From Arion vulgaris (Eukaryota; Mollusca; Gastropoda; Stylommatophora; Arionidae): a DNA stretch of 64,000 nt. The notes under the pieces are model-generated. The model was not told the origin of the DNA. It ran no database searches and saw only the letters and a list, made by a program, of their open reading frames with translations. The stretch is taken from NCBI GenBank assembly GCA_020796225.1, contig CM036754.1:68378000-68441999 (forward strand). Reading direction: 5' to 3'. The number at the start of each line of letters is the position of its first letter. The first letter of the stretch is position 1. Positions 46,416-57,569 of this stretch are shown here, piece after piece. Made by a program: the position numbers and the translations under genes.

Positions 46416-47389
46416 TGCTAAATATGTATATATTGATTCTAGTGTCATTGTTGCTGCTTTCGTTGTTGGTAATGTTGTTGTTATTGTTGTTTTAGCTACT
46501 GGGACAGAGACAGAAACAATCTAACTACCGATGCATGAGTCAGTACAAACTGTTTTATGTGCCCTTGGCTAGACGCGACGAGAATTCATGATGATGAATG
46601 TTGTTTTTACTGTTGTTGCTGTTGTTGTGGTCATTGTTACTGCTGCTATTATTACTGTTACTATGTCTTCGTATGTCCAGGTACATTAGTGTCAGCCAAA
46701 ACTGTAGTGTTTCTAACGTCATCGTGACATTTTGTCCATTATAAAATAGACGGCATATATGCCTGAAACCATTAGCAACGTTAGACAACACAAAAGTTAA
46801 TAAAAAACGTTTAATGGATGTAATGGGTATAGAAGATGACAGGCTGTTTCCTGAGGTTTGCAATATAACTCGTTGTAAAATCAATTCTCCGTGCGATATT
46901 ATTCAACTATTGACTACGGTTCGTTGTGCCCCATTTATCAAATACCGTATTTTACATTATTATACAATATAGAGCTAGAATCGCTTGACTTGACAAGTAC
47001 GGTAACATGCTCTTCCGGCAGATTTTTAGTCCTCTGGAATTGTTGGTTATTGTTGGCGTCCTTAGATACCAAGATTCATTCGCGGCTCGAGTTCCGTTTA
47101 GCTTTTCTGTCAACACTCAACAAAAGAGAGACGAGGGTTGTATGGTGTGTCCAAAACACAAAAATATCCCAACTAGTTTACCTTTAAAAATCGATTGTCA
47201 ATGACGAATCCTGTCATAAAGTTCCGATATCGATTTATATCGATCTGAACCAAGAAGTATAACAACACTTTCCATAGCTAATTTAGTAGGACTTTTAAGC
47301 AGAGGCGGTAAGTAGATATTTGTTTGTTTTAAGTTATAAAACTGTTGAGATTTGTGTTGTTTAAGTTACATTCAAGCTATGTACCTGGC
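46416..47389. other. Unassigned stretch with Asn/GTT-type simple repeats
   Basis: GTTGTTGTTATTGTTG-type simple sequence near 46455-46495 and 46600-46665; otherwise nothing recognised. Confidence 0.4.
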
Positions 47390-47695
47390 TACTTTGTGTA
47401 TTGTCTGACTAATATCGAAATAGGGGAGACTGCAGTAAAACTTGGTAAATAGTGAAACACGTACAAACAAAGTACTATAGTTTTACTATTGTCTGACTAG
47501 ACTGTAGCTTTGTGTATTGTCTGACATAGACTGTAGCTTTGTGTATTATATGACATAGACTGTGCTGTGTATTATCTGACATAGACTGTAGCTTGTGTAT
47601 TGTCTGACATAGACTGTAGCTTTGTGTATTGTCTGACATAGACTGTAGCTTTGTGTATTGTCTGACATAGACTGTAGCTGGCTGCTTTGTGTACT
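47390..47695 (+). repeat. Minisatellite, 29-bp unit, interrupted by a PLE fragment
   Basis: About eight units of TTTGTGTATTGTCTGACATA plus GACTGTAGC. A 75-bp PLE end interrupts the first unit. Confidence 0.9.
47412..47486 (-). mobile_element. PLE 3'-end fragment (75 bp) with 13-bp TSD
   Basis: It matches the last 75 bp of the PLE at 1031-2041 in reverse (GGGGAGACTGCAGTAAAACT, ACACGTACAAACAAAGTACT). It is flanked by TATTGTCTGACTA at 47399-47411 and 47487-47499. The flank is also part of the minisatellite unit, so the TSD is likely but not unique. Confidence 0.8.
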
Positions 47696-47706
47696 GTCTC
47701 TCGTAA

Positions 47707-47992
47707 TCGCCCGTGTGGTGCCGGAACCCGCAAGGGAAGCAAATAATAGGGAAGCAAAGTACTACTGCGACCTACAAGGTATGTCGTAAGAGACGACTGA
47801 TGTAGGACTTGAGGAAGCTACCCTAGTAAATAAAAAACATCGCAGAAATCGGATGTGCTAGCCTACTTGCAGGCGAATAACTGACACAACGTACAATCGC
47901 TCTTAGTCTCAGATCACATGAAATCACACAGAGTGGTTAGCAAGTGGTCGATATGGAGCATTTGAATAATAATAATAAGAAGAAGAAGTCTC
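47707..47992 (+). mobile_element. Diverged SINE of the 11573 type
   Basis: Landmarks in order: ATCGCCCGTGTGGTGCCGG, GTCGTAAGAGACGACTGA, GCAGAAATCGGATG, ATCACACAGAGTGGTTAGCAA and an (AAT/AAG)n end. The middle differs from the three well-preserved copies, so it is a subfamily or an old copy. Confidence 0.6.
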
Positions 47993-48089
47993 ACGTAATA
48001 ACATACAAAAAGCCGTATGATATGGAAGATAGTCTTCGTAATAATAATGCAAAACGATTGAGAAGAGCGTATGACGTTAATAACATACA

Positions 48090-48186
48090 GCAAGAACCAA
48101 TGTTGATTGAGAGAAGGGATATAGAAGTAGTTGGTGAATTTGTCTACATTGGAAGCAAGATCCGCCAATCAGGAAGTACAGATTAA
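48090..48186 (+). mobile_element. LINE RT thumb fragment
   Basis: Reads RRDIEVVGEFVYIGSKIRQS and GSTD, the block following the catalytic centre in many LINEs. It is too short to classify. Confidence 0.55.
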
Positions 48187-48189
48187 AGG

Positions 48190-48345
48190 GTTTTAAAGCC
48201 GAAGAATTGACTTCATTGCACCGGATTTTACCCCATATGGCTCGGTTCCTCTCCGCAGAAATGGCACGCCACCTGCCGAGGGTATTGCACAAAGCACAAA
48301 CTCCGTAGCTCCGCAACAATCCTGGGTCTTTGGGAAAACTGAGGT
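48190..48345 (-). mobile_element. LINE 3' tail repeat
   Basis: Matches 58937-59100 (AAAGCCGAAG.ATTGA.TTCA, GAAATGGCACGCCACCTGCC, GTATTGCACAAAGCAC). In that copy it follows the minus-strand LINE RNase H, which sets its orientation. Confidence 0.65.
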
Positions 48346-48547
48346 ACAGATGAGAACATTAAAGGGGACTCTGATCTGGAAAGCTTTTTCGTTGTTTTCA
48401 TATTAATATAGAATTTGTATAACAATTTTGAGAGATTATGTCTTAGACGAGTAGAAAATGGTTAGTTTACAAAAATATCTCAACGTGTTGCCATGGAAAC
48501 AATACAAAATGGCAACCAAACACAAAATTTCACATCCCTAAGGCTAT

Positions 48548-48832
48548 GAATCTAATGATTGTAAATGAATTATGTTTTCACTCTAAGGTGAGCAATTGTA
48601 ATATCTAAAATATTACACAAGTTTTATGGGATATATTAAATATTACATTTTTAATAAATTTTGGGAAACACACCCCAAAATTTGTTAATAAAAAAACTAT
48701 TTTTGGGGTGTTTTACCCAAAATGTATTTAAAATATAATATTTAATATATCTAAAAAGCTTGTGTAATATTTTAGAAATTACAATTGCTCACTTTAGAGT
48801 GAAAACAGAATTCATTGACATTCATAAGATTC
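48548..48832. mobile_element. Fold-back (palindromic) element
   Basis: Two arms of about 130 bp form an imperfect inverted repeat: the left starts GAATCTAATGATTGTAAATG and the right ends as its complement. They share TTTTCACTCTAA.GTGAGCAA and CTAAAATATTACACAAG. The loop region is around 48670-48710 (AAAATTTGTTAATAAAAA). No coding capacity. It abuts a SINE remnant on the right. Confidence 0.85.
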
Positions 48833-48975
48833 TTCTTCTTCTCGTTCTTTCTTCACGGCCAATTTTATCATTCTATTTGTGATATATAATTGATCTTTGA
48901 CAAGAACGACTTTTACTTTGTGCAATTCTGCGCCCATGGTGACTAGGCCCGCACACCCGATTTCAGCCAGCTGCT
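48833..48975 (-). mobile_element. Diverged SINE fragment, inverted
   Basis: Begins with the inverted (AAG)n tail (CTTCTTCTTCTCGTTCTTTC), then CCAATTTTATCA and TTGATCTTTGACAAGAACG, and ends CCGATTTCAGCCAG, matching the 3' half of the SINE family. Confidence 0.6.
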
Positions 48976-49197
48976 GTTTATTTATTAGGGTAACTTGCCC
49001 TAGAACGATCCGTTGTGTCGTTTATTTTGGCTTGGATCTACGCCTTTACGATCACCTATTCGTTAGATTCAAAGCCTTAGAGATTTGAAATTTTGTGTTT
49101 TACGGCTATTTTGTATTGTTTCCATGGCATGGGTCGGGCATACCCTACAGAAGACACAGTCGAGTGTCACTAGACAAGTACTTCTTGTTCACGTTTT

Positions 49198-49417
49198 CAT
49201 CTATCTATCTGTATCTATCATCTATCTATCTATCTATCATATCTATCTATCATCTACTCTATCTATCTATCTATCTATCTATCTCATCTATCTAATCTAT
49301 CTATCAATCTATCTATCATATCTATCTATCTATCTATCCTATCCTATCTATCTGTATAGTCTGTCTGTCTTTTGTCTGTCTGTCTATCTATCTGTCTGTC
49401 TGTCTGTCTGTCTGTCT

Positions 49418-49460
<43 letters not shown>

Positions 49461-49591
49461 GGCTGTCTGACTGTCTGTCTGTCTCATCATCTGTCTGTCT
49501 GTATTTATCTATCTATCTATGTTCTATCTATCTATCGTTCTATCTATCTATCTATCTTCATTTATCTATATCCATCATCCATCCATCCATA

Positions 49592-49678
<87 letters not shown>

Positions 49679-49680
49679 GT

Positions 49681-49777
<97 letters not shown>

Positions 49778-49900
49778 CATCCATATATATATCTATCTAT
49801 CTATCTATATATCTATTTATCTATCTATCTATTTATCTATCCATCCATCCATCCATATATATCTTTATCTATCATCCATCCATCCATATATATCTATCTA
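49198..49900 (+). repeat. (TATC)n / (TGTC)n microsatellite, about 700 bp
   Basis: A long compound tetranucleotide: TATC units, then TGTC units (about 49358-49505), then TATC again, with CATC patches. A 337-codon open frame here is an artefact. Confidence 0.95.
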
Positions 49901-49901
49901 T

Positions 49902-50012
49902 TCAGTGGCGACTCGTGGTCATTTTTCTTGGTGGGGCCAGACAAAATTTTCGGAAAAATCAGGGTTTTTGGACTATTTACTATTATTTGTCTATTCCGGG
50001 AAGTTATTCACC
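49902..50012 (-). mobile_element. MITE right-hand part, inverted
   Basis: Begins CAGTGGCGACTCGTGGTCAT and contains GGTGGGGCCAGACAAAATTT, the inverse of the MITE right half at 29485-29619. Confidence 0.75.
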
Positions 50013-50330
50013 CTTTTGAGAAAAGAATAAATGCTTCTGTTCTGCAACAGCTTGATATTAAAGAGAGTTGGCTATTCATCATCATCATCATCAAATAGCT
50101 TTCCCTGAGCAGAGCTTTGCCACCCCAACAGTAATCGAATTTCTCTCTCTCTCTCTATAGGCCAGATGTCCTGCTTCTGCAGCTATCATGTTCAAACCAT
50201 CAGTTACATCCTGAATCCATCTTCTCGTGGTCCTCCTCATCTCCCTTCCGGCATGCCTCCCTCCACGACGGTCCTCTCCAGCCTTCCTCCCGTCTCTCCA
50301 TATGTCCAAAATATTCGCGATCACCGCTTA
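50013..50330. mobile_element. Two LINE tail pieces, opposite orientation
   Basis: 50013-50094 (plus) reads EKRINASVLQQLDIKESWL then a CATCAT end. 50095-50330 (minus) reads YFGHMERREEGW and a run with IQDVTDGLNMIAAEAGHLA. Both correspond to the LINE tail at 36166-36600, so this may be another inverted copy. Confidence 0.6.
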
Positions 50331-50387
50331 GACTGATGTACCAGATTTCCCATAAATTCTGCTGTGAAATTCTAAATTGTTTGTCTT

Positions 50388-50790
50388 CAGTCTCAGCTTG
50401 GAATATCTTCATTGCACTACGGACATGTACATAGGTGCTCCGATCTCCTTCGCAATATCTCCAACAGCGTCCAGCGACGGACCGTACCAGTTCGATTTTG
50501 ATTGATGAGCCTATTATGCTGTTATTTTCTTGCTAATCCAATCTTCAAACCCAGCTCCTGCAATCTAGTAGTTGACGTGGATTGGTTTAAATGGAAATCA
50601 TCTTTGCGGCCAGACTCAATGGGGGCGTTCAAAATATCAGCTCTATCCATTGGCTGGCCGTCTGATATGGTGGAAGAGCTAGCTAGCCTGTCTGCTCTCT
50701 CATTGTCAACGACACCCATGTGCCCCGTCTTTGTCTTATTCGTGTGAAAATATGACTCATGCAGCCTTAGCATAGGTGCGCTTCGTCACA
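50388..50790 (-). mobile_element. LINE RNase H C-terminal tail
   Basis: The minus strand reads GHMGVVDNERADRLASSSTI, DGQPMDRADILNAPIE and LQELGLKIGLARK, the same element type as 32640-33245 and truncated upstream. Confidence 0.75.
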
Positions 50791-51699
50791 TCTTTAGCAC
50801 CATTTGAAGCTCTAGCGCTTATTCTTCGGCGATGTGTCCGGTTTTAGCTAGCGTTTACTGTGTTCGTTCTCCGTCAGCCTTGGGCTGTCCCCAGCCGACC
50901 TGCAAGGCAGTAGGTTGTCCAAAATATCTCATTTCTCTCTTTCTCATCTGTAGCATCAGTCAGCTTTCTTTGACCCTGAGCTCCTTCTGCATAAATTCAC
51001 TTGCTCTCCTCTCTCACCATGTCACACGGAGGACTGCTCTGCAACATCCATATTCAAAAGCACACATATGTTTTTCACTGCCTAATCAAATGTTTATACA
51101 CCACGCCCACACGATGGCTATAAAGAACATAAAATCAAAAACAATTAAATATTTCGACCACATCAAACGACATGAGTGCTTCGAGAAGATTTTGTTTTTA
51201 AAAGTATCTATGTGAATCACCCGCATTACAGACTACACATGCTTATCTATTCCGCCAGCGCGACTATATGCATGTTGGGTGATTTTATAATATATAATCT
51301 CTCTTCGTAAACTTGTCAGCTGTGTAAACGAAGGTGAAAGTGAATGTACATTGTCGTAAACAAATGTATATTGATGGAATGAACGATTAACTTAAACTAT
51401 TCTATGATGGTTAGTAAGTTATTTTTTATTGTTTTCTATAATTTTATACTATTTTTATATATATTTCTTGATTCAATCGATAATTAAAAGGCCTATTTAA
51501 TCAAGAAATGAGTTGATGGCGTAAGAATACATGTAATTACCGGATGAATGAAAATGACATCATTGTTTTGACAATTATCATTGCAGGTAGAAGTCAAAGG
51601 TCGCAATGTTACATCGTAGATAGGCACATTTAAAATTAACTACTGAAAAATAGTGCGCAGCAGTATGCGTGACTGTATTCAGACTGTATATAATATTTT
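50791..51699. other. Mostly unassigned, with a dispersed-repeat phrase
   Basis: CTGTCCCCAGCCGACCTGCAAG near 50885 is the inverse of a phrase at 12305. A LINE-tail-like patch (YFDHIKRHECFEKI in plus frames, 51145-51190) follows. The rest is unassigned. Confidence 0.4.
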
Positions 51700-52095
51700 T
51701 AATGATATTTTATATATTATTATACTTGTTATATTATTATGATATAATATTTATATTTTAGTGTTATAGATTCAACTTTCAAAGCTAGTCAGTGCAAAGT
51801 TAAAAGTAATATTTATGAAGAAATAATTTATGAAATAATAAGTACGTTACTCATTTTTAGTTTGGGGGCCAGATCTCACTTAAGGACCAGGGACGTATAC
51901 TAATTATGGAGAAAATATGCTGAACTTCAGATTTCAGATTGTTATGTTTTAGCGTTATATATCAACTTTCAAAGCTAATCAGTATCACGTTGAAAGTAAT
52001 AATTATGAACAAATAATTCATAAAACTAATAAGTACACGTTACTCAAAATTGTTGGGGCCGGGTCCCACTGGCCCTTAATGACGAGTAGCCCCTG
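51700..52095 (-). mobile_element. Longer MITE-like repeat, inverted copy
   Basis: Ends TTAATGACGAGTAGCCCCTG, the inverse of the start at 22068. As in that copy, the AACTTTCAAAGCTA.TCAGT..., AATAAGTAC.CGTTACTCA block occurs twice. Confidence 0.65.
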
Positions 52096-52175
52096 TATCT
52101 ATATATCAATGTGTCTGTCTGCCTGCTTGTCTATCTTTCCGCAGTTTTGCATTGACAATTCTCTTCTATCAACAG

Positions 52176-52337
52176 ATGGCCTGTTATATATTTTTGTTTT
52201 CGTTTGTTCCGTCTGCCTTATCTCAACAATTATCTTACCCTGCCCCACCCCTCACCCTTGACGTCTGGTACCAGACAAAGGGCAAGCCAATCGTCCGTCA
52301 CGACTATTTGCACAAGACGTGTGTAGCATTGTTGTGA
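52176..52337 (+). CDS. Small ORF with signal-peptide-like start (very tentative)
   Basis: 53 codons beginning MACYIFLFSFVPSALS, a short hydrophobic run with small residues suited to signal peptidase, then QQLSYPAPPLTLDVWYQTKG and a Cys-containing end. A 3' splice-like CTTCTATCAACAG directly precedes the ATG. No family recognised; a chance ORF is at least as likely. Confidence 0.2.
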   Translation: MACYIFLFSFVPSALSQQLSYPAPPLTLDVWYQTKGKPIVRHDYLHKTCVALL

Positions 52338-52734
52338 CACAAATCTAAGAGTTCAATATCCAACACAAGACTTTTATCTGAGAATATGATCACAACGAAA
52401 CATTGATCAATATAGTCAGTTTTTTCTTTAAGTACAAGCTAGAAGTTTTATTAAGGGGCAAGTTTATACTTTGACTACAGCTTTATCAGTTATTGGCAAA
52501 GTGAAATGCTTGAGAAGAAAGTAGTGATCGAGGGACAGTTGAGGGGGAGTTAGTTGCCGAGGAGGAATTATTGATTGATTGAGAGGAATGATGTGATTGA
52601 AGGGGAATTAGGGATTGATAGGGAGTTCGTGGTTGAAGGGGAGTTAGTGATACATGTGAACTACTATTAGCAGCATTTTTTAACAGTCATCAGAGTTAAT
52701 GTATTGTAGGCAAGACCGGATTTAGATTTAGTAA

Positions 52735-52885
52735 GGCCATAAGTTTTAAGAGGTTTTGGGGTCCTAAGCTGACTAAGTTTTATGATGCTCTGAGGCCCTA
52801 AGCTGGCCAAGTTTTATGAAGCTTTGGGACTCTAAGCTGGCTACGTTTGAGAAGCTTTGGGGCCCTAAGCTGGCTACGTTTTATT
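52735..52885 (+). repeat. Four ~36-bp tandem units
   Basis: Variants of GGCCCTAAGCTGGCTACGTT and TTATGAAGCTTTGGG. Confidence 0.8.
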
Positions 52886-53439
52886 GTGATAGAGTGATTA
52901 TTAGGTCTGTTTTCCTATCCCCTCCAAATGGAGTAATCGTATGCATAACTTATTGTGAGATACTTCCGAGAAATGATGAGGGTTGGTAGTTGAGCAGATA
53001 GAACGGGTGACGCCGCTGGGTGTTTGATCTCATTTCAGGAACAGTAAGTGTCAGCCTACTTCTTCTTCTTTCTTTTTTTTGTCATCACACTGCTACCGGG
53101 TTGTTGCCCAGTGGTGTGGTTTTCTGTTTTTGTCAGCGTACATACACGGATAACTGTCAATTGGGGTTAATTTTAGCTTCTGAAAGTCTGAAATTGACAA
53201 AAGCGTAACTGCATTCTAGACTGGTTGACGCCAGTGTTCGCAGACATACAAGGATTCATTGAAGTCTTTGACCTCAATATCAAAGTAGACGCGTGGGCAA
53301 GAAGATATTATATATAATAGGATCGAGCAGCGATCTGGGAAACACTAGCACAGAACTGATGGTTCTTTGGCAAAGAGATGGAAATGAAGCCAGAGAACCA
53401 GGAGTAACTAGAAGATACAGTCTGATCACATTGAAGACA
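52886..53439. other. Unassigned stretch
   Basis: No coding or repeat family recognised. A TTTCAGGAACAGTAAGTG string near 53034 looks like adjoining splice sites around six bases and is not interpretable alone. Confidence 0.35.
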
Positions 53440-53780
53440 TACAGGAGATAGTAGGGCCAGAGACTAGAAGTCTGATCACAGAGAAGCCAAAAGACTAGAA
53501 GTCTGATCATAGAGAAGCCAGAGATATGTCAGAAACATACCGTCTCCCAAATTACTTCTAGGTCTCTATCATCATCAGATATCCACCAGTACGGAGAACA
53601 GACACTTATACTATAGATCAGAGACATACCGTCTCCCAAATCACTCCGAAGTCGCCATCATCATCAGATATCCACCAGTGTAGAGAACAGACACGTATAT
53701 CATCGATCTGAGACAGCCGTCTCTCAAATCACTCAGAGGTTTCCATCATCATCAGAGATCCATCAGTACCAAAAATAAAC
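53440..53780 (+). repeat. Tandem ~27-bp and ~90-bp units
   Basis: GACTAGAAGTCTGATCA.AGA units to 53520, then three ~90-bp units with CATACCGTCTCCCAAAT, CATCATCATCAGATATCCAC and AGAACAGACAC. Confidence 0.8.
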
Positions 53781-55094
53781 CAGTATCCAGGTTAGTTATC
53801 AATGGATTATATACGAGATAACCCCCTCGACATCAGCGCAGAATCTTAAAATTTCATCGAAGATAGACTAGACTGCAATATAGACTATTGTCCGATTTTC
53901 TTGACGAGTACTTAATATCAGAGCATGGAAATGTCAACATCACTCACTACCGTTGTACTTGAGATTCTCCAGATAGCCAAAACAAGTTGTGTTTTATTTT
54001 CCCGAGGAGATAAGCCCGAATTGGAACTATAGGTACATTTGTTTAGAGAAGAATGTATATGGGGAAACAGTTTAGAGAAAACCTAAGTTAGAGACATTTC
54101 TTTAAATGTTCAATGTTTGTTTTGATATATTATTTTGTTGCTGTGTTTATGGTTTTTTTTATAAATGTATTCTGAGAAATTTTAATAAGCATATTTAAAT
54201 TGATGCAGACAGAGGGAAAGTATGTAGATATGAATGCTCAGATTCATGTGTATGAAAGTTGAGATAATATTAGTGAACAGGACAAAGACCCTTTTCTGGT
54301 TTACCGTGCCCAGTAGGCCTATAGAGGAAGAGTATTCACTCAATCACCACCCTACAACAGACTGCCTTTCTGGTTCCCGTACCCAAATTCTTAGTGGTCA
54401 TTCACTGTAGCAGATCCCTTTTGGTTTACCGTGTCCAGTATTGTCACGACTTCCTACCCTACAACATTATAAAGCTTTGAGGCCGCAGTTAAAAAATGTA
54501 AGCGAAAATTTAAAGTAAAAATACCATTTATTTTCAAGTTAATTAATTCATTATTGACACAATAATTATTTAGTTGCCTTGACCTTTGTCATAAATTATA
54601 ATATAGTTTACCAATTGAACACTGTCATAGATTATAATATTGCTTACTAATTTGGAAACAATATTTAAATAAAAGTAAAAGAGTAATTTGTTGAACTTAC
54701 AAAATGCGGAACAAAGAAATACTCAAGATTATTGTTATGAATACAATTAATAATGAAATTACTAACAGGCAGTGCGCTACAAAGAGCGATGCTACTCCGA
54801 TACAGTGGATACAAAGCAAACGGTCGTCCATGCAAAATGTGGACCTCAGCGATAACAGAGGCGACGAAAAGCAATATTTATGAAGCGCACACAAAAGCCT
54901 GCTCTAGAAATATATTTTTATCCTGACGCCGTGAGGCAAAAACAGGATTAGAGAAAAAAAGAAAGAAGAGGAAATAATAATGAACTTGTTTTTTGCAAAT
55001 CAGAAGAAATAAAATGAGATAAAAGCATATAGTTTAAATCATTTTGGTCTTGATTTAATGACTGCTAAATTTGGCTAATATTGTCCTACAATGA
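53781..55094. other. Unassigned, A/T-rich
   Basis: No gene or family recognised in 1.3 kb. TTTTGGTTTACCGTG.CCAGTA occurs two to three times near 54293-54440. Confidence 0.4.
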
Positions 55095-55345
55095 AGAAAT
55101 CAGAAGAAGTCAGTCATGCAATTCATAAAAGAACAACAGTTTAAATGGTTTGGACACCTGACAAGAATCCTCTGGTATCGCCTATCACAGAGAGCCTCAC
55201 AGAAAAATGTATAACGAGTACAAGGCAAGAGGAATACCACGCAAAAGATGGAGCGACGGCATCAAGAACAGCCTTCGAAAATGAATATCAGCTTACAAAG
55301 TGCCTTAAAACAAGCACAGACAAGATCACTACGCCCCCTTAAAAG
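55095..55345 (+). mobile_element. LINE RT C-terminal tail
   Basis: Plus frames: FKWFGHLTR, YKARGIPRKRW and KNSLRKMNISLQSAL-like stretch. Same region as 13455-13870 and 61994-62404, with frame changes. Confidence 0.6.
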
Positions 55346-55444
55346 AAGTAAATGGTGGAAGAGAAGGAGAATTCCAACAATGACATGTTACGCTACTTGT
55401 TGCTGTCTATCTGCACATGATGATGCTGGTTAGTGCAGACAGGT

Positions 55445-55930
55445 TATGTTAAGAAATAGTTTCTCTCAGTTTATTTTGTTGATTCTCTTTAGCATATGAA
55501 AGTGGCTTCTCTCAGTTTATTTTTTGATTCTCTTTAGCATATGAAAGTGGCTTCTCTCAGTTTATTTTGTTGATTCTCTTTAGCATGTGAAAGTGGCTTC
55601 TCTCAGTTTATTTTGTTGATTCTCTTTAGCATATGAAAGTGGCTTCTCTCAGTTTATTTTTTGATTCTCTTTAGCATATGAAAGTGGCTTCTCTCAGTTT
55701 ATTTTGTTGATTCTCTTTAACATGTGAAAGTGGCTTCTCTCAGTTTATTTTGTTGATTCTCTTTAGCATATGAAAGTGGCTTCTCTCAGTTTATTTTGTT
55801 GATTCTCTTTAGCATATGAAAGTGGCTTCTCTCAGTTTATTTTGTTGATTCACTTTAGCATGTGAAAGTGGCTTCTCTCAGTTTATTTTGTTGATTCTCT
55901 TTAGCATGTGAAAGTGGCTTCTCTCCTGAA
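55445..55930 (+). repeat. Minisatellite, 46-bp unit
   Basis: About ten units of GTGGCTTCTCTCAGTTTATT then TTGTTGATTCTCTTTAGCATATGAAA; two units lack TTG. Confidence 0.95.
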
Positions 55931-55997
55931 CAATTTCTGACAATCAGATTACATAAGAAAGCTTGTATTATTGCTTCTACATTATGAGCAATTATAT

Positions 55998-57085
55998 GAA
56001 TCTTATCATGTCGGTGATGGAGCTGTTGCATGTCGGTGATGGAATTGTTGCATGTCGGTGATGGAATTGTTGCATGTCGGTGATAGAGTTGTTGCATGTC
56101 AGTGATGGAATTGTTGCATGTCGGTGATGGAATTGTTGCATGTCGGTGATGAAGCTGCTGCATGTTGGTGATGGAGCTGTTGCATATCGGTAATTGAGTT
56201 GTTGCATGTCGGTGATGGAAGTGTTGCATGTCGGTGATGGAGTTGTTGCATGTCGGTGATGGAAGTGTTGCATGTCGGTGATGGAGTTGTTGCATGTCGG
56301 TGATGGAAGTGTTGCATGTCGGTGATGGAGTTGTTGCATGTCGGTGATGGAAGTGTTGCATGTCGGTGATGGAGTTGTTGCATGTCGGTGATGGAAGTGT
56401 TGCATGTCGTGATGAAGCCCTGCATGTCGGTGATGGAGTTGTTGCATGTCAGTGATGGAGTTGTTGCATGCCGGTGATTGAGTTGTTGCATGTCGGTGAT
56501 GGAAGTGTTGCATATCAGTGATGGAATTGTTGCATTTCGGTGATGGAATTGTTGCATGTCGGTGATGGAATTGTTGCATATCAGTGATGGAATTGTTGCA
56601 TGTCGGTGATGAAGCCGCTGCATGTCGGTGATGGAGTTGTTGCATGTCAGTGATGGAGTTGTTGCATATCGGTGATGGAATTGTTGCATGTCGGTGATGG
56701 AAGTGTTGCATATCAGTGATGGAATTGTTGCATTTCGGTGATGGAATTATTGCATGTCGGTGATGGAATTGTTGCATGTCGGTGATGGAATTGTTGCATG
56801 TCGGTGATGGAAGTGTTGTATATCGGTGATGGAAGTGTTGCATGTCGGTGATGGAGTTGTTGCATGTCGGTGATGGAATTGTTGCATGCCGGTGATGGAA
56901 GTGTTGCATGTCGGTGATGGAAGTGTTGCATGTCGGTGATGGAATTGTTGCATGTCAGTGATGGAGTTGTTGCATGTCGGTGATGGAGTTGTTGCATGTC
57001 AGTGATGGAGTTGTTGCATGTCAGTGATGGAGTTGTTGCATGTCGGTGATGGAAGTGTTGCATGTCAGTGATGGAAGTGTTGCAT
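55998..57085 (+). repeat. Minisatellite, 22-bp unit, ~49 copies
   Basis: Units of TTGCATGTCGGTGATGGAAT with TG, two-state at GGAATT/GGAGTT/GGAAGT and CGG/CAG. On the minus strand the unit has no stop in any frame, so a 305-codon His/Thr/Ser-rich frame stays open by cycling through all three frames. I do not regard it as a protein. Confidence 0.95.
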
Positions 57086-57274
57086 GCCGGTGTTAGGGCT
57101 GGTAATTGTTTAAAAAAAGATGTATTCCATATCCAAAACAAATTCTGAAAATTGTTGAGACCCATCCCTGGAATTGTGAGGCTGTCAGTTATAATTTATT
57201 TACCCTAAAAGCCTAAATTCAACATGTGATCTCAGCATTGATTTTAAAGTTCAGAAATGTTATCTTTGTCACAG

Positions 57275-57526
57275 TGTGGTCACATTGATTCTAGTCACGC
57301 TGATGGTGATCAAGATTCTAGTCATGCTGATGTTGATCAAGATTCCAGTCACGCTGATGTTGATCAAGATTCTAGTCAGGCTGGCGCTGATGGAGATTCT
57401 AGTCACGCTAATGTTGATCAAGATTTTTAGCACGATGATGCGGATCAAGATTCTAATAACGCTGGTGTTGATCAAGATTCTAGTCACGATGATGGTGATC
57501 AAGATGTCAAATTTGTACTAGACTAG
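57275..57526 (+). other. 27-bp repeat encoding an acidic 9-residue repeat (possible exon relic)
   Basis: After TTATCTTTGTCACAG, a good 3' splice site, one frame reads CGHIDSSHADGDQDSSHADV and repeats D-Q-D-S-S-H-A-D-V about nine times, ending VKFVLD and a stop at 57524. One in-frame TAG lies at 57428. Either a 27-bp minisatellite or a terminal exon of a repeat protein carrying a nonsense change. Confidence 0.4.
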
Positions 57527-57569
57527 TTTCTGACATTCACTAGCGCCGATCTCTCGATCTCTCACTCTC

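Noticed and set aside
49085..50098. 337-codon plus-strand frame
   Set aside because: Almost entirely (TATC/TGTC)n microsatellite, ending in MITE and LINE debris.
55855..57165. Several His/Thr-rich minus-strand frames up to 305 codons
   Set aside because: The 22-bp unit has no stop in any phase; composition and period follow the repeat exactly.
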